Origin: CAMBDR01 sp046597185
GTDB lineage: Bacteria; Pseudomonadota; Gammaproteobacteria; Burkholderiales; Burkholderiaceae_D
DNA: 5,157 nucleotides
Direction of reading: 5' to 3'
NCBI GenBank assembly: GCA_046597185.1
Contig: JBKJLF010000359.1
Span: 1-5,157 of the forward strand
Translations under genes and position numbers: made by a program
In this document: positions 1 to 5,152 of the stretch, one piece after another
Layout of the letters: every line of letters begins with the position of its first letter
How positions within the stretch are numbered: the stretch's first letter is position 1
The notes under the pieces: generated by a model
What the model saw: only the letters and a program-made list of their open reading frames with translations
The model's database searches: none
Told to the model about the DNA's origin: nothing

Positions 1-1
1 A

Positions 2-706
2 AATAAGATTGTGGTGTTGTCGGGCGCGGGCATTAGTGCCGAAAGCGGGCTGGCGACTTTTCGTGATTCCAACGGCTTATGGAATAATTATTCCTGGCAA
101 GAGGTAGCCAGCCCGCAAGGCTGGGCCAAACACCCGGAGATGGTGCAGCAGTTTTACAATGAAAGGCGGCACCAGGCCTGGCACGCCCAGCCCAACGCCG
201 GGCACGAAGCAATTGCGGCGCTGGAGCAAGCTTACGAAGTGGTGGTGGTGACGCAAAATGTGGATGGCTTGCACGAGCGGGCGGGTTCGCGCAATGTGAT
301 CCACGTGCATGGGCAACTGGCTTGGGCCAGAGGCACGTCGGATAAGCGCCGACGCTACCAGATCAATGATGCGCCTATCAGCATGGGGCAATTGTGTGAA
401 GATGGTACGCAATTGCGGCCGGATATTGTTTGGTTTGGCGAAAATGTCGAGTACCTGGATGAGGCGATGTATCACATCGCGACGGCGGGCAAGGTGTTGG
501 TAGTGGGTACGTCGCTGACGGTGTTTCCGGTGGCGGGCTTGGTGAAGGCGGCGCACAGCCGCGCAGACCGCGTGCTGGTGGCGCTGGACATCGACCATGT
601 GCCTTGGGGTTTTAAGTTTATGCCGGGTAAGGCGGGCGAAGTGGTGCCGGGCTTGGCGGAGAGGTGGTTGCGGGAGGCGAAGCGGGAAGCTGATTCCAAG
701 CCTTAA
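2..706 (+). CDS. Sir2-family NAD-dependent protein deacylase (CobB-like), 5' end cut by window edge
   Basis: Sirtuins remove acyl groups from protein lysines, consuming NAD+ and releasing nicotinamide and O-acyl-ADP-ribose. The reading frame is open to the window edge, and the first visible residues (NKIVVLSGAG) lead straight into the NAD-binding motif, so only a few N-terminal codons are missing. Counting from the GTG at position 11, the motifs are GAGISAESG (5-13), TFRD (16-19), TQNVDGLH (81-88), catalytic His100 in HVHG, RPDIVWFGE, and GTSL followed by PVAGL. FY49NER52R matches the Tyr-x-x-Arg pair that lets class III sirtuins (SIRT5, CobB) accept succinyl or malonyl lysine. The zinc ribbon is absent: between HVHG and RPDIVWFGE there is one cysteine instead of four. 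Zinc-less relatives of this kind exist, so I infer an active enzyme. The gene ends at a strong terminator-like hairpin and appears to be a transcription unit separate from what follows. Family assignment is firm; the acyl preference is inferred. Confidence 0.93.
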   Translation, partial: NKIVVLSGAGISAESGLATFRDSNGLWNNYSWQEVASPQGWAKHPEMVQQFYNERRHQAWHAQPNAGHEAIAALEQAYEVVVVTQNVDGLHERAGSRNVIHVHGQLAWARGTSDKRRRYQINDAPISMGQLCEDGTQLRPDIVWFGENVEYLDEAMYHIATAGKVLVVGTSLTVFPVAGLVKAAHSRADRVLVALDIDHVPWGFKFMPGKAGEVVPGLAERWLREAKREADSKP

Positions 707-762
707 TTTAGCGTACTTGCCTGCCGATTTAGTATTTCAACTGACTGCGGGTGAATATGCCG

Positions 763-807
763 CTTTAAGGTCGCAATGTGCGACCTTAAAGACTGAATCA
801 GTTTTTT
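763..807 (+). terminator. Intrinsic terminator-like hairpin downstream of the sirtuin gene
   Basis: A perfect 13-bp inverted repeat (CTTTAAGGTCGCA at 763-775 and its complement at 779-791) closes a 3-base loop. A T6 run lies at 802-807. The ten bases between stem and T-run are longer than usual, but AACTGA at 739-744 can also pair with TCAGTT at 798-803, which would bring an outer stem up to the T-run. It sits 56 bases after the sirtuin stop and at the 3' end of the convergent lipoprotein gene, so it may separate both transcripts. No comparable T-run follows the stem on the minus strand. Confidence 0.72.
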
Positions 808-1040
808 GATGCCGCACTATTCACTACCGCACTACCCACATTGACCGCGCCTTTGACCACGGTGGTGGTCACGCCCACGGCTGCTGAACCGACCGCAACA
901 CCGACATTCACCGTCGTGGCAGCCACCGATACAGCAGTGCTTGCGACCGATACCACCACGCAGCCGCTAACGCTGGCGGCTAGCAGGCAAGCAATGCTTA
1001 AGGTCATCGGCACTCTAATAACGCGCAATAGTTTCATCAT
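798..1040 (-). CDS. Small Val/Ala/Gly-rich lipoprotein, 80 aa
   Basis: The start is taken at the first of two adjacent ATGs (MMKLLRVIRVP), because GGAG lies 5 bases upstream of it (8 from the second). The in-frame ATG at 1094 lacks such a site and would put charged residues ahead of the signal peptide. The N-terminus has basic residues and a hydrophobic core ending in the lipobox VSGC, so Cys27 should be lipidated and the mature protein anchored in a membrane. The mature part, about 54 residues, is almost entirely Val, Ala, Ser, Thr and Gly, with repeated VxVA, TAV and NVGxAV patterns, only two Lys and no acidic residue. I do not recognise a characterised function. Small envelope lipoproteins of this composition are common in proteobacteria. 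The stop lies within the spacer between the terminator stem and the T-run of the convergent sirtuin unit, so the two 3' ends touch. Confidence 0.75.
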   Translation of the reverse strand: MMKLLRVIRVPMTLSIACLLAASVSGCVVVSVASTAVSVAATTVNVGVAVGSAAVGVTTTVVKGAVNVGSAVVNSAASKN

Positions 1041-1045
1041 TTTGT

Positions 1046-1049
1046 CTCC
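1046..1049 (-). promoter_or_regulatory. Ribosome binding site that decides the lipoprotein start
   Basis: GGAG on the minus strand lies 5 bases before the ATG at 1040 and 8 before the ATG at 1037. No such site precedes the longer alternative start at 1094. This supports the 80-aa lipoprotein. Confidence 0.65.
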
Positions 1050-1064
1050 AGTTAGTCGGGGTAG

Positions 1065-1081
1065 CCCGTTTTCAAAACGGG
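1065..1081. promoter_or_regulatory. Palindrome at the predicted transcription start of the lipoprotein gene (operator-like)
   Basis: CCCGTTTT (1065-1072) and AAAACGGG (1074-1081) form a perfect 8+8 inverted repeat around a single base. It starts a few bases downstream of the extended -10 candidate on the minus strand and therefore covers the predicted start point. That is a typical position for a repressor operator. A one-base loop is too tight for a good RNA hairpin, which favours a DNA-binding site. No regulator is encoded nearby, so the function is inferred. Confidence 0.4.
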
Positions 1082-1084
1082 TAA

Positions 1085-1093
1085 ATATTACCA
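1085..1093 (-). promoter_or_regulatory. Extended -10 promoter candidate for the lipoprotein gene
   Basis: On the minus strand the sequence TGG-TAATAT matches the extended -10 pattern TGnTATAAT in five of six hexamer positions plus the TG. I see no convincing -35 hexamer at normal spacing, as expected for extended -10 promoters. It would give a leader of roughly 38 bases. Confidence 0.4.
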
Positions 1094-1196
1094 TGGCAGC
1101 GAAAACAAGCTGGAACCCAGGCGATAAATTTTATGCAAGCGATCAACAAACAGGCGTTACACTGTGGGAAAGCTACACAAGCACCCAGGCGCATCA

Positions 1197-1205
1197 TGCT
1201 ACAAT
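1197..1205 (+). promoter_or_regulatory. Extended -10 promoter candidate for the 114-aa protein gene
   Basis: TGC-TACAAT has the TGn extension and five of six consensus positions. It lies about 54 bases before the ATG at 1259, giving a leader of about 47 bases. No clear -35 hexamer is seen. A C7 run at 1223-1229 lies in the leader. Confidence 0.45.
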
Positions 1206-1258
1206 AACCGACACTTTTCACTCCCCCCCGCCAATCCATCGTTTCGTCAGGAAAAATC

Positions 1259-1603
1259 ATGCCGCAAAAAGGACTTCTTAAAAACGTCGTGCTGCGCGAT
1301 GAGCGTGACCAAAATGGCAGCCGCTATTTGAGTGCGTCGTTTTCGGATCAAGGTGACTTGGTGTTTGCAGGCCAGGATCTGGGCAAGGCGGTAAGCGAAT
1401 TCTTTGGCGAATCGGAATATGAATGGTTTTGGACCGTGCGCATGGCTGCGCTGCCCGCGTTGGCGGCGGCATTGGCTGCGACATTGAGTAAGCCCGATGA
1501 TTTATTACTGGCGGTACAACAGCGATTCAGTGGCAGTGATGCTGCCCAAATTGGCCCTTTTTTGGAACAGCATCAAATTCCATGTGACAAGTATAGTTGC
1601 TGA
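1259..1603 (+). CDS. Conserved-looking hypothetical protein, 114 aa
   Basis: The ATG is preceded by AGGA at 1249-1252 with 6-base spacing, so the start is well supported. The protein is soluble, with no signal peptide or membrane segment. It opens with a probable beta-rich part (VVLRDERDQNGSRYLSASF, then GDLVFAGQDLG), followed by an acidic aromatic stretch (GESEYEWFWTVR, about 50-61). An Ala/Leu-rich helix (63-76) and a C-terminal part ending EQHQIPCDKYSC complete it. From memory, the ordering 'RDERD-nG-Y-L-GDLV-GQDLG-FFG-EYEW-TVR' resembles a small uncharacterised family found in diverse bacteria, whose members often end in a similar 'IP' plus aromatic tail. I cannot name a function. It appears to be a single-gene unit; no hairpin terminator is visible after its stop. 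Confidence 0.72.
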   Translation: MPQKGLLKNVVLRDERDQNGSRYLSASFSDQGDLVFAGQDLGKAVSEFFGESEYEWFWTVRMAALPALAAALAATLSKPDDLLLAVQQRFSGSDAAQIGPFLEQHQIPCDKYSC

Positions 1604-1703
1604 GTCCGGTTCATCTACCATGCTCGCCCATTCCATTGGCAAGGCATGATCTGGCTACAGCAACAAATAATTGCCTGTGCCTGGGCTGTTTATCCGGTGT
1701 TCT

Positions 1704-1712
1704 TGGTATGAT
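1704..1712 (+). promoter_or_regulatory. Extended -10 promoter candidate for the 25-aa / 162-aa / NACHT operon
   Basis: TGG-TATGAT carries the TGn extension and matches five of six -10 positions. It lies about 52 bases upstream of the small ORF's ATG. The bases around 1684-1689 do not resemble a -35 hexamer. The interval 1604-1703 otherwise shows no gene and no clear terminator. Confidence 0.4.
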
Positions 1713-1751
1713 GTCCAGTCAGGCAATATACGTGATAAGCCAATTTTGGTT

Positions 1752-1759
1752 GAGAGGTG
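1752..1759 (+). promoter_or_regulatory. Strong ribosome binding site ahead of a 25-codon ORF
   Basis: GAGAGGTG ends 4 bases before the ATG at 1764, with its GAGGTG core fully complementary to the anti-Shine-Dalgarno sequence. This is the best ribosome site in the middle region. It is the main reason to believe that the tiny ORF is translated. Confidence 0.6.
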
Positions 1760-1763
1760 TTAT

Positions 1764-1841
1764 ATGATTATCGACGACGTTATTGATCATATTAAGGGCT
1801 TGTTGAAATTATTGGCTTATGGGGCGAAACAGGGATGGTGA
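1764..1841 (+). CDS. Putative 25-aa peptide, first ORF of the NACHT-linked cassette
   Basis: The ORF reads MIIDDVIDHIKGLLKLLAYG followed by AKQGW and stop. A near-perfect Shine-Dalgarno site and an upstream extended -10 element support expression. The peptide is amphipathic: acidic residues near the start (DD, D), then an Ile/Leu-rich segment with Lys, then an aromatic end, which suits one short helix. Its TGA overlaps the start of the next gene (ATGGTGA), an arrangement typical of translational coupling. It could be a leader peptide that controls translation of the 162-aa protein, a small functional partner, or the stump of a longer protein. I do not recognise it, and short ORFs can occur by chance. 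Confidence 0.5.
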   Translation: MIIDDVIDHIKGLLKLLAYGAKQGW

Positions 1842-2323
1842 ATGCAATGCCAGTGCCATCTATTTGCTGGGACGAAGGCCTGTCTGCCAAGCAAGAGCAG
1901 GCGTTGGGGCAAGTGATTTTGGATTTGGTTCGACATAAGCAAGTGGCTGCGCTGCCTGCTATTACCAATTACTACGTCTTCATTCCCAACCCGGTGCCGT
2001 ATGACAGTGCAGAGGCCGCAATGTTTGCCGCGCTACCCGCTGGTTTGGCGCAGCAAGTACGCCGCATCCGCCTGCCACAAGCTGGCAAGTGTTATGGGGT
2101 AGTGGGCGATGCGGCTTGTTTGGCATTGATGCCGCATGCATTTCATCTCGGCCCGCCGGAACTGACGCTGCTTGCCCTGCCTTGTGGCTTGACTTCATTA
2201 GAAAATGAGATTGAACTGGCGCGTTACATCACCGCGCAGCTTGCGCGCCGTGATACTGACCCTGCGCCACGCGAGATAGTGGGTTTGCATTTTGATTCAG
2301 GTGATTTGTTGGAAGTATTTTAA
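1835..2323 (+). CDS. Hypothetical protein, 162 aa, second gene of the NACHT-linked cassette
   Basis: The frame is open with ordinary codon use and ends 13 bases before the NACHT gene. The start could be ATG 1835, overlapping the previous stop, or ATG 1847, which has GGATGG at a better ribosome-site spacing; the protein differs by four residues. It has no signal peptide or membrane helix. Visible parts are a helical N-terminal stretch (about 17-40), a strand-like NYYVFIPNP (45-53), a central basic segment (QVRRIRL, 74-80), and a core KCYGVVGDAACLALMPHAFH (85-104). Another hydrophobic strand (ELTLLALPCG) and an acidic C-terminus (FDSGDLLEVF) follow. I recognise no family. The overlap with the 25-aa ORF and its closeness to the NACHT gene suggest one operon, hence a possible partner or effector of the STAND NTPase. 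Confidence 0.7.
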   Translation: MVNAMPVPSICWDEGLSAKQEQALGQVILDLVRHKQVAALPAITNYYVFIPNPVPYDSAEAAMFAALPAGLAQQVRRIRLPQAGKCYGVVGDAACLALMPHAFHLGPPELTLLALPCGLTSLENEIELARYITAQLARRDTDPAPREIVGLHFDSGDLLEVF

Positions 2324-2336
2324 TCTGTGAGTGGCG

Positions 2337-2492
2337 ATGAACAAGCGTAAAAATTCGACGAGTAGCAAAATTGAAGATTGTTTGGCTGATGCGGCTGCCA
2401 AGGCGGGGTTGTCCGATTCGGCTTTGCATGGGGTGCGTACTTGGTTGGTTGGCGGGGCAGTTGGAGGCGAATCAGTATGCAAGGTTGAGTGA
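2337..2492 (+). pseudogene. N-terminal stump of the NACHT protein (51 codons before the frameshift stop)
   Basis: From the ATG at 2337 the frame reads MNKRKNSTSSKIEDCLADAA and then KAGLSDSALHGVRTWL, a charged helical segment. It then runs out of frame to TGA at 2490-2492. The natural continuation (AGQLEANQYARLSEGGHAGG) is found one frame away directly after the TTGG repeat. Removing one TTGG copy would restore RTWLAGQLEAN. The ribosome site is weak (GAG at 2329-2331), which fits coupling to the upstream gene. Confidence 0.55.
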
Positions 2493-3057
2493 GGGTGGGC
2501 ATGCTGGAGGACAAATTCGCTTGCGGCAGGTGTTTGTTGATTTGCCAGTTCAAGCGCAGCAAGAAGACTTATTTCTGGCAGGCTTCATTCGAACAAAACT
2601 GCGGCCGCTTGAAACACGGGGGCAAGTATTGCCTGGCAGCATTGACAACGACCAAGCAAGCAGGGCTTTTCATTCCCAAACGATAGGCATTAGCACACGG
2701 GATTTTGAAACACATTCGCTTAACCTTTGGCAAGCAGTGTTACTCATCGGTGGCCCCGGCCAAGGCAAATCTACCCTGGCGCAAATCGCTTGCCAATTAC
2801 ACCGCGTCAGTCTTTTACAACCCATAGCGGCACAATTGCCTACTACACAGCAAGAATTGCTGGCCAGCTTCAAACGATCCGCCACGGAAGACAATTTACC
2901 ATCCCCGCCTGAAGCCGCCCTACCATTACAAGTAATGCTACCGGATTTGGCCGGGTGGTTGAGCGACCCGGACAAACAAGACGCCGCAAACGATGCCAGC
3001 CCCATTTTGCAGTTTATATGCCTCACGCTTGTTATCGGATCATCGCGGGCATATTGA
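2371..3057 (+). pseudogene. Walker A fragment of the NACHT NTPase
   Basis: True homologous sequence in this frame starts after the TTGG repeat at about 2453. Earlier codons, including the TTG at 2371, are out of frame with the gene and are not a believable start. The segment contains SEGGHAGGQIRLRQVFVDLP (a pre-NACHT motif), QAVLLIGGPGQGKSTLAQIA with the complete P-loop (Lys at 2767-2769), and LPLQVMLPDLAGWL leading to SPILQFI. In intact relatives, Walker B (LLLLDGLDEV-like) would follow shortly. Here the homology stops at about 3015 and the frame runs 14 nonsense codons to TGA. There is no acidic Walker B anywhere downstream. Confidence 0.7.
2441..2452 (+). repeat. (TTGG)3 tetranucleotide repeat causing a frameshift
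   Basis: Three perfect TTGG copies lie exactly where the NACHT frame changes. Two copies would give an uninterrupted RTWLAGQLEAN, so a one-copy gain by replication slippage accounts for the +4 shift. Confidence 0.65.
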
Positions 3058-3202
3058 GCAAATTCATATGCGGGTAGCGTTATTGCTACAAGTGGAAGCT
3101 GAGCGCGACGGTGGCAAGCCGCACATGAGCCGTGACCACTTGAATCACATCATTAACGCAGTGCTGGAAGAAGATGAAATTGCTGACGAAGAACGTGCCT
3201 AA
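2993..3202 (+). pseudogene. Post-NTPase helical fragment of the NACHT protein, ended by an in-frame stop
   Basis: From about 3014 this frame reads LYASRLLSDHRGHIEQIHMR, then VALLLQVEAERDGGKPHMS and on to EEDEIADEERA before TAA at 3200-3202. The IHxRVxLLLQVEAE pattern belongs to the winged-helix/helical region that follows the NTPase core in this NACHT group. Codons before about 3014 belong to the other frame of the upstream fragment. After the TAA the same frame continues without a gap as LAHDLAVAAENRLVFLVEPE, so the stop is a simple nonsense lesion inside otherwise collinear sequence. Confidence 0.65.
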
Positions 3203-3214
3203 CTGGCGCATGAT

Positions 3215-3919
3215 TTGGCGGTGGCGGCAGAAAACAGGCTAGTGTTTTTGGTGGAACCGGAGCCAGGCCGATTTGGCTTTGAAATCCGTTCATTACAAGA
3301 ATTTTGGGCTGCCTGGGCTTTATCCATTGGGCCAGATGACAAAGTAAAGCAGCGCATACAACAAATAGCCAATGCGCCGATGTTTCGCAATGTACTTTTG
3401 TTTTTGATTAGCAAATTTTTTGCTGACGCATCACATTTGCGAGATTACATTATTGCCCTGCCATCGGCCGATGCCCTGCTTGAAATTTCAAACCACCTGC
3501 GCGCCGCCAGCGCGAACGAGCTGGACGCCTTGCGGCAATTGCTGCGCATCGGCATCCAATGGCAAACCCAGGTCACGCTCAATGATGCCCGCCAACTGGT
3601 CTCCCAAACCTATTGCTCCGCCTTGCCGGTGGCCTATTCCGGCCATGCCCCAAGGCTTTGGGCAGAATTCGCACGACTGGTATTGGAAGCATCCTACGAA
3701 GCCACCATCTGCACGGCGATTTTGAATGCGGCCAAAACGGGCAACAATCAATTGTTTCTCACCCTGCTGGGTGGTGGCGCGTTTGGTAATGATATGGCCT
3801 GGATCATGAGCGCCATCCAACGCGCCTTAACGCTTCACAAACATGTTGATCTGGACGTGGCGATTGTCAGCTATGGCTCGTCCAACCCCAATGTGCGGGC
3901 GCTGGTGCAGCAAATGTAA
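3215..3919 (+). pseudogene. C-terminal NACHT remnant apparently fused to a GGGAFGN macrodomain-like segment
   Basis: The open frame can start only at rare codons such as TTG 3215 and has no ribosome site, so translation is doubtful. Residues 1-80 (NRLVFLVEPEPGRFGFEI, RSLQEFWAAWAL, NVLLFLISKFFADASHLRDY) are the conserved C-terminal part of a NACHT module. From about residue 82 (genome about 3455) the character changes. The segment LRQLLRIGIQWQTQVT, VSQTYCSALPVAYSGH, LVLEASYEAT, LFLTLLGGGAFGND and LDVAIVSYGSSNP resembles a separate uncharacterised family. Its strand-GGGAFGN-helix-strand ending recalls the phosphate-binding loop of macrodomain/PARG-like ADP-ribose hydrolases. Codons also shift to C/G-ending in this part. 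I infer a deletion-born chimera. A natural NACHT C-terminus is the alternative. Confidence 0.55.
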
Positions 3920-3958
3920 GCGCAATGTTTGCATTCAGCGCCAGCCAGCCCCTGGCGA

Positions 3959-5152
3959 TCAGGCTTGCGCCAGCGCCGCTTCAATATCCGCCAACAAATC
4001 CTTCACCCGCTCGCAACCCACGCTCAATCGTATCAAGCCGGGCGAGACATTATCCGTACCCCAACGCGCGCGCCGCTCGGCGATGCTATGCAAGCCACCA
4101 AAACTGGTGGCTTCAAAAATCAGTTTGGATGCATTCAGAAAATTCTGTGCCGCCTGTTGCGTGCCCAAATCAAAGCTGATGATAAAACCAAAATTGTGCA
4201 TTTGCTTACTGGCTATCGGATGCGAGGGGTCCTTACTTAATCCCGGATACCGGATCGCGACCACTTTTTCATGTTGCGCCAGATACTCGGCAATCACTTG
4301 CGCATTGTTCACCATGCGCTCCAGGCGCAAATCCAGACTGGCGAGGCCCCGATGCACCAACCACGCTTCCATCGGGCCGGGAATATTGCCCGATAACTTG
4401 CGCCATAACTGCATGGCGGCAAACAAATCTTCACGTTGCGTCGCCACATGCCCAAATACCACATCACTGTGGCCGTTCAAGGCTTTGGTGTCGGAACACA
4501 TCGAAATATCGGCACCGAGCAATAAGGGTTGCTGCCCGAGCGGGGTTAGCGTGGTGTTGTCGATGGCCAAAATCCCATTGGCAGCGTGAACTTTGGCTGC
4601 CAAGGCCTGAATGTCGATGACATCCAACAAAGGGTTGCTCGGGGTTTCAACGAAAACCAGTTTGATACCGGTAAAATCCTGCTGCAAAATATCAAGTGTG
4701 GCAACGGTTTTGATGATCACACCGAATTTTTTGAGATAATTTTCGGCATAGGCACGGGTCGCAAAATAGCCATCCGAGGGGAGTAACAGGCAATCGCCCG
4801 GTGCCAGCAAGGCGGTCATCAGGGCCGCTCCGGCCGCCATGCCGGACGGGAAAATAATGGCGCGCCCTTGTTCCAGTTCACCAATGCCCGCTTCCAGCGC
4901 GTCCCAGGTGGGATTATGAAAACGGCCATATTGATGCACGTTCGGGTCAACCTCGCCCGACAGATGAAAGGTGCTGGCAAAAGCAGGGCCTTGCATAAAC
5001 GCCTGGCCTTGTTTGGCCGGGGCCAAACCAGCGTGTACCACTTGCGTGCCCAGTGATGGTTTGTCGGACATTTCAGACATTTCAGACATTTCAGACATTT
5101 CAGACATTTCAGACATTTCAGACATTTCAGACATTTCAGACATTTCAGACAT
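3959..5152 (-). CDS. PLP-dependent Cys/Met-metabolism enzyme (cystathionine gamma-synthase/lyase family) with N-terminal (MSE)n expansion
   Basis: This fold-type I enzyme acts in trans-sulfuration, making or cleaving C-S bonds next to the alpha carbon. Numbering from the ATG at 5152, the motifs are Y75GR77 plus HNPT (PLP-phosphate site supplied by the neighbouring subunit), SGMAA (103-107), Tyr129 stacking on the cofactor, and ETPSNPLLD (169-177). Asp198 (pyridine nitrogen), Lys223 in CSDTKALNGHSD (Schiff base), and the C-terminal GLIRLSVGCE follow. All key residues are present, so the catalytic domain should be functional. The body begins at MSDKPSLGTQVVHAG (ATG at 5071), which gives 370 aa, a normal family length. 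Ahead of it lie nine exact Met-Ser-Glu triplets, and the frame stays open to the window edge, so the true start may lie beyond it. The exact substrate (synthase, gamma-lyase or related) cannot be told from the motifs. It converges on the NACHT remnant with a 39-base gap. Confidence 0.9.
   Translation of the reverse strand: MSEMSEMSEMSEMSEMSEMSEMSEMSEMSDKPSLGTQVVHAGLAPAKQGQAFMQGPAFASTFHLSGEVDPNVHQYGRFHNPTWDALEAGIGELEQGRAIIFPSGMAAGAALMTALLAPGDCLLLPSDGYFATRAYAENYLKKFGVIIKTVATLDILQQDFTGIKLVFVETPSNPLLDVIDIQALAAKVHAANGILAIDNTTLTPLGQQPLLLGADISMCSDTKALNGHSDVVFGHVATQREDLFAAMQLWRKLSGNIPGPMEAWLVHRGLASLDLRLERMVNNAQVIAEYLAQHEKVVAIRYPGLSKDPSHPIASKQMHNFGFIISFDLGTQQAAQNFLNASKLIFEATSFGGLHSIAERRARWGTDNVSPGLIRLSVGCERVKDLLADIEAALAQA

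Larger units (their letters stand above)
2337..3919 (+). pseudogene. NACHT/STAND-type P-loop NTPase gene, frameshifted, internally deleted and interrupted
   Basis: Pieces in two reading frames plus a corrected N-terminus add up to a recognisable but broken STAND NTPase. In order they are an N-terminal helix region (2337 onward), SEGGHAGGQIRLRQVFVDLP, Walker A GGPGQGKST (2749-2775), IHMRVALLLQVEAE, and NRLVFLVEPE followed by FEIRSLQEFWAA. These are signature segments of bacterial NACHT proteins, several of which act as phage sensors. Four lesions are visible: a (TTGG)3 frameshift at 2441-2452, an internal deletion near 3010-3025 with loss of Walker B and sensor motifs, an in-frame TAA at 3200-3202, and a C-terminus from about 3455 that looks like another family. 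It cannot make a working NTPase. The ATG at 2337 follows the 162-aa gene by 13 bases, so it was probably the last gene of that operon. The family call is from memory of conserved segments; the deletion size, perhaps 0.8-0.9 kb, is inferred. Confidence 0.72.

Noticed and set aside
77..598. 173-aa ORF on the minus strand within the sirtuin gene
   Set aside because: It is an antisense shadow of a clear family member, with His/Arg-rich composition and no motif.
11..706. Sirtuin as an NADase effector of a defence system linked to the NACHT gene
   Set aside because: It has the full deacylase signature and a class III pocket, ends at its own terminator, and is separated from the cassette by a convergent gene and another unit.
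841..1281. 146-aa Thr/Ala/Pro-rich ORF on the plus strand
   Set aside because: It is the antisense of the lipoprotein gene and runs across two promoters; it has no ribosome site.
2441..2452. Programmed ribosomal frameshift or active phase-variable switch at (TTGG)3
   Set aside because: There is no slippery heptamer with a stimulatory structure, three copies are few for a contingency locus, and downstream lesions would keep the protein broken anyway.
3939..3957. Terminator between the convergent NACHT remnant and PLP-enzyme gene
   Set aside because: CGCCAG/CTGGCG can form a 6-bp hairpin with a 7-base loop, but no T-run follows on either strand.
3843..4589. 248-aa ORF on the plus strand
   Set aside because: It lies antisense over the well-supported PLP-enzyme gene and overlaps the NACHT remnant; its protein is rich in Arg, Cys and Ser with no recognisable motif, as expected of a shadow frame.
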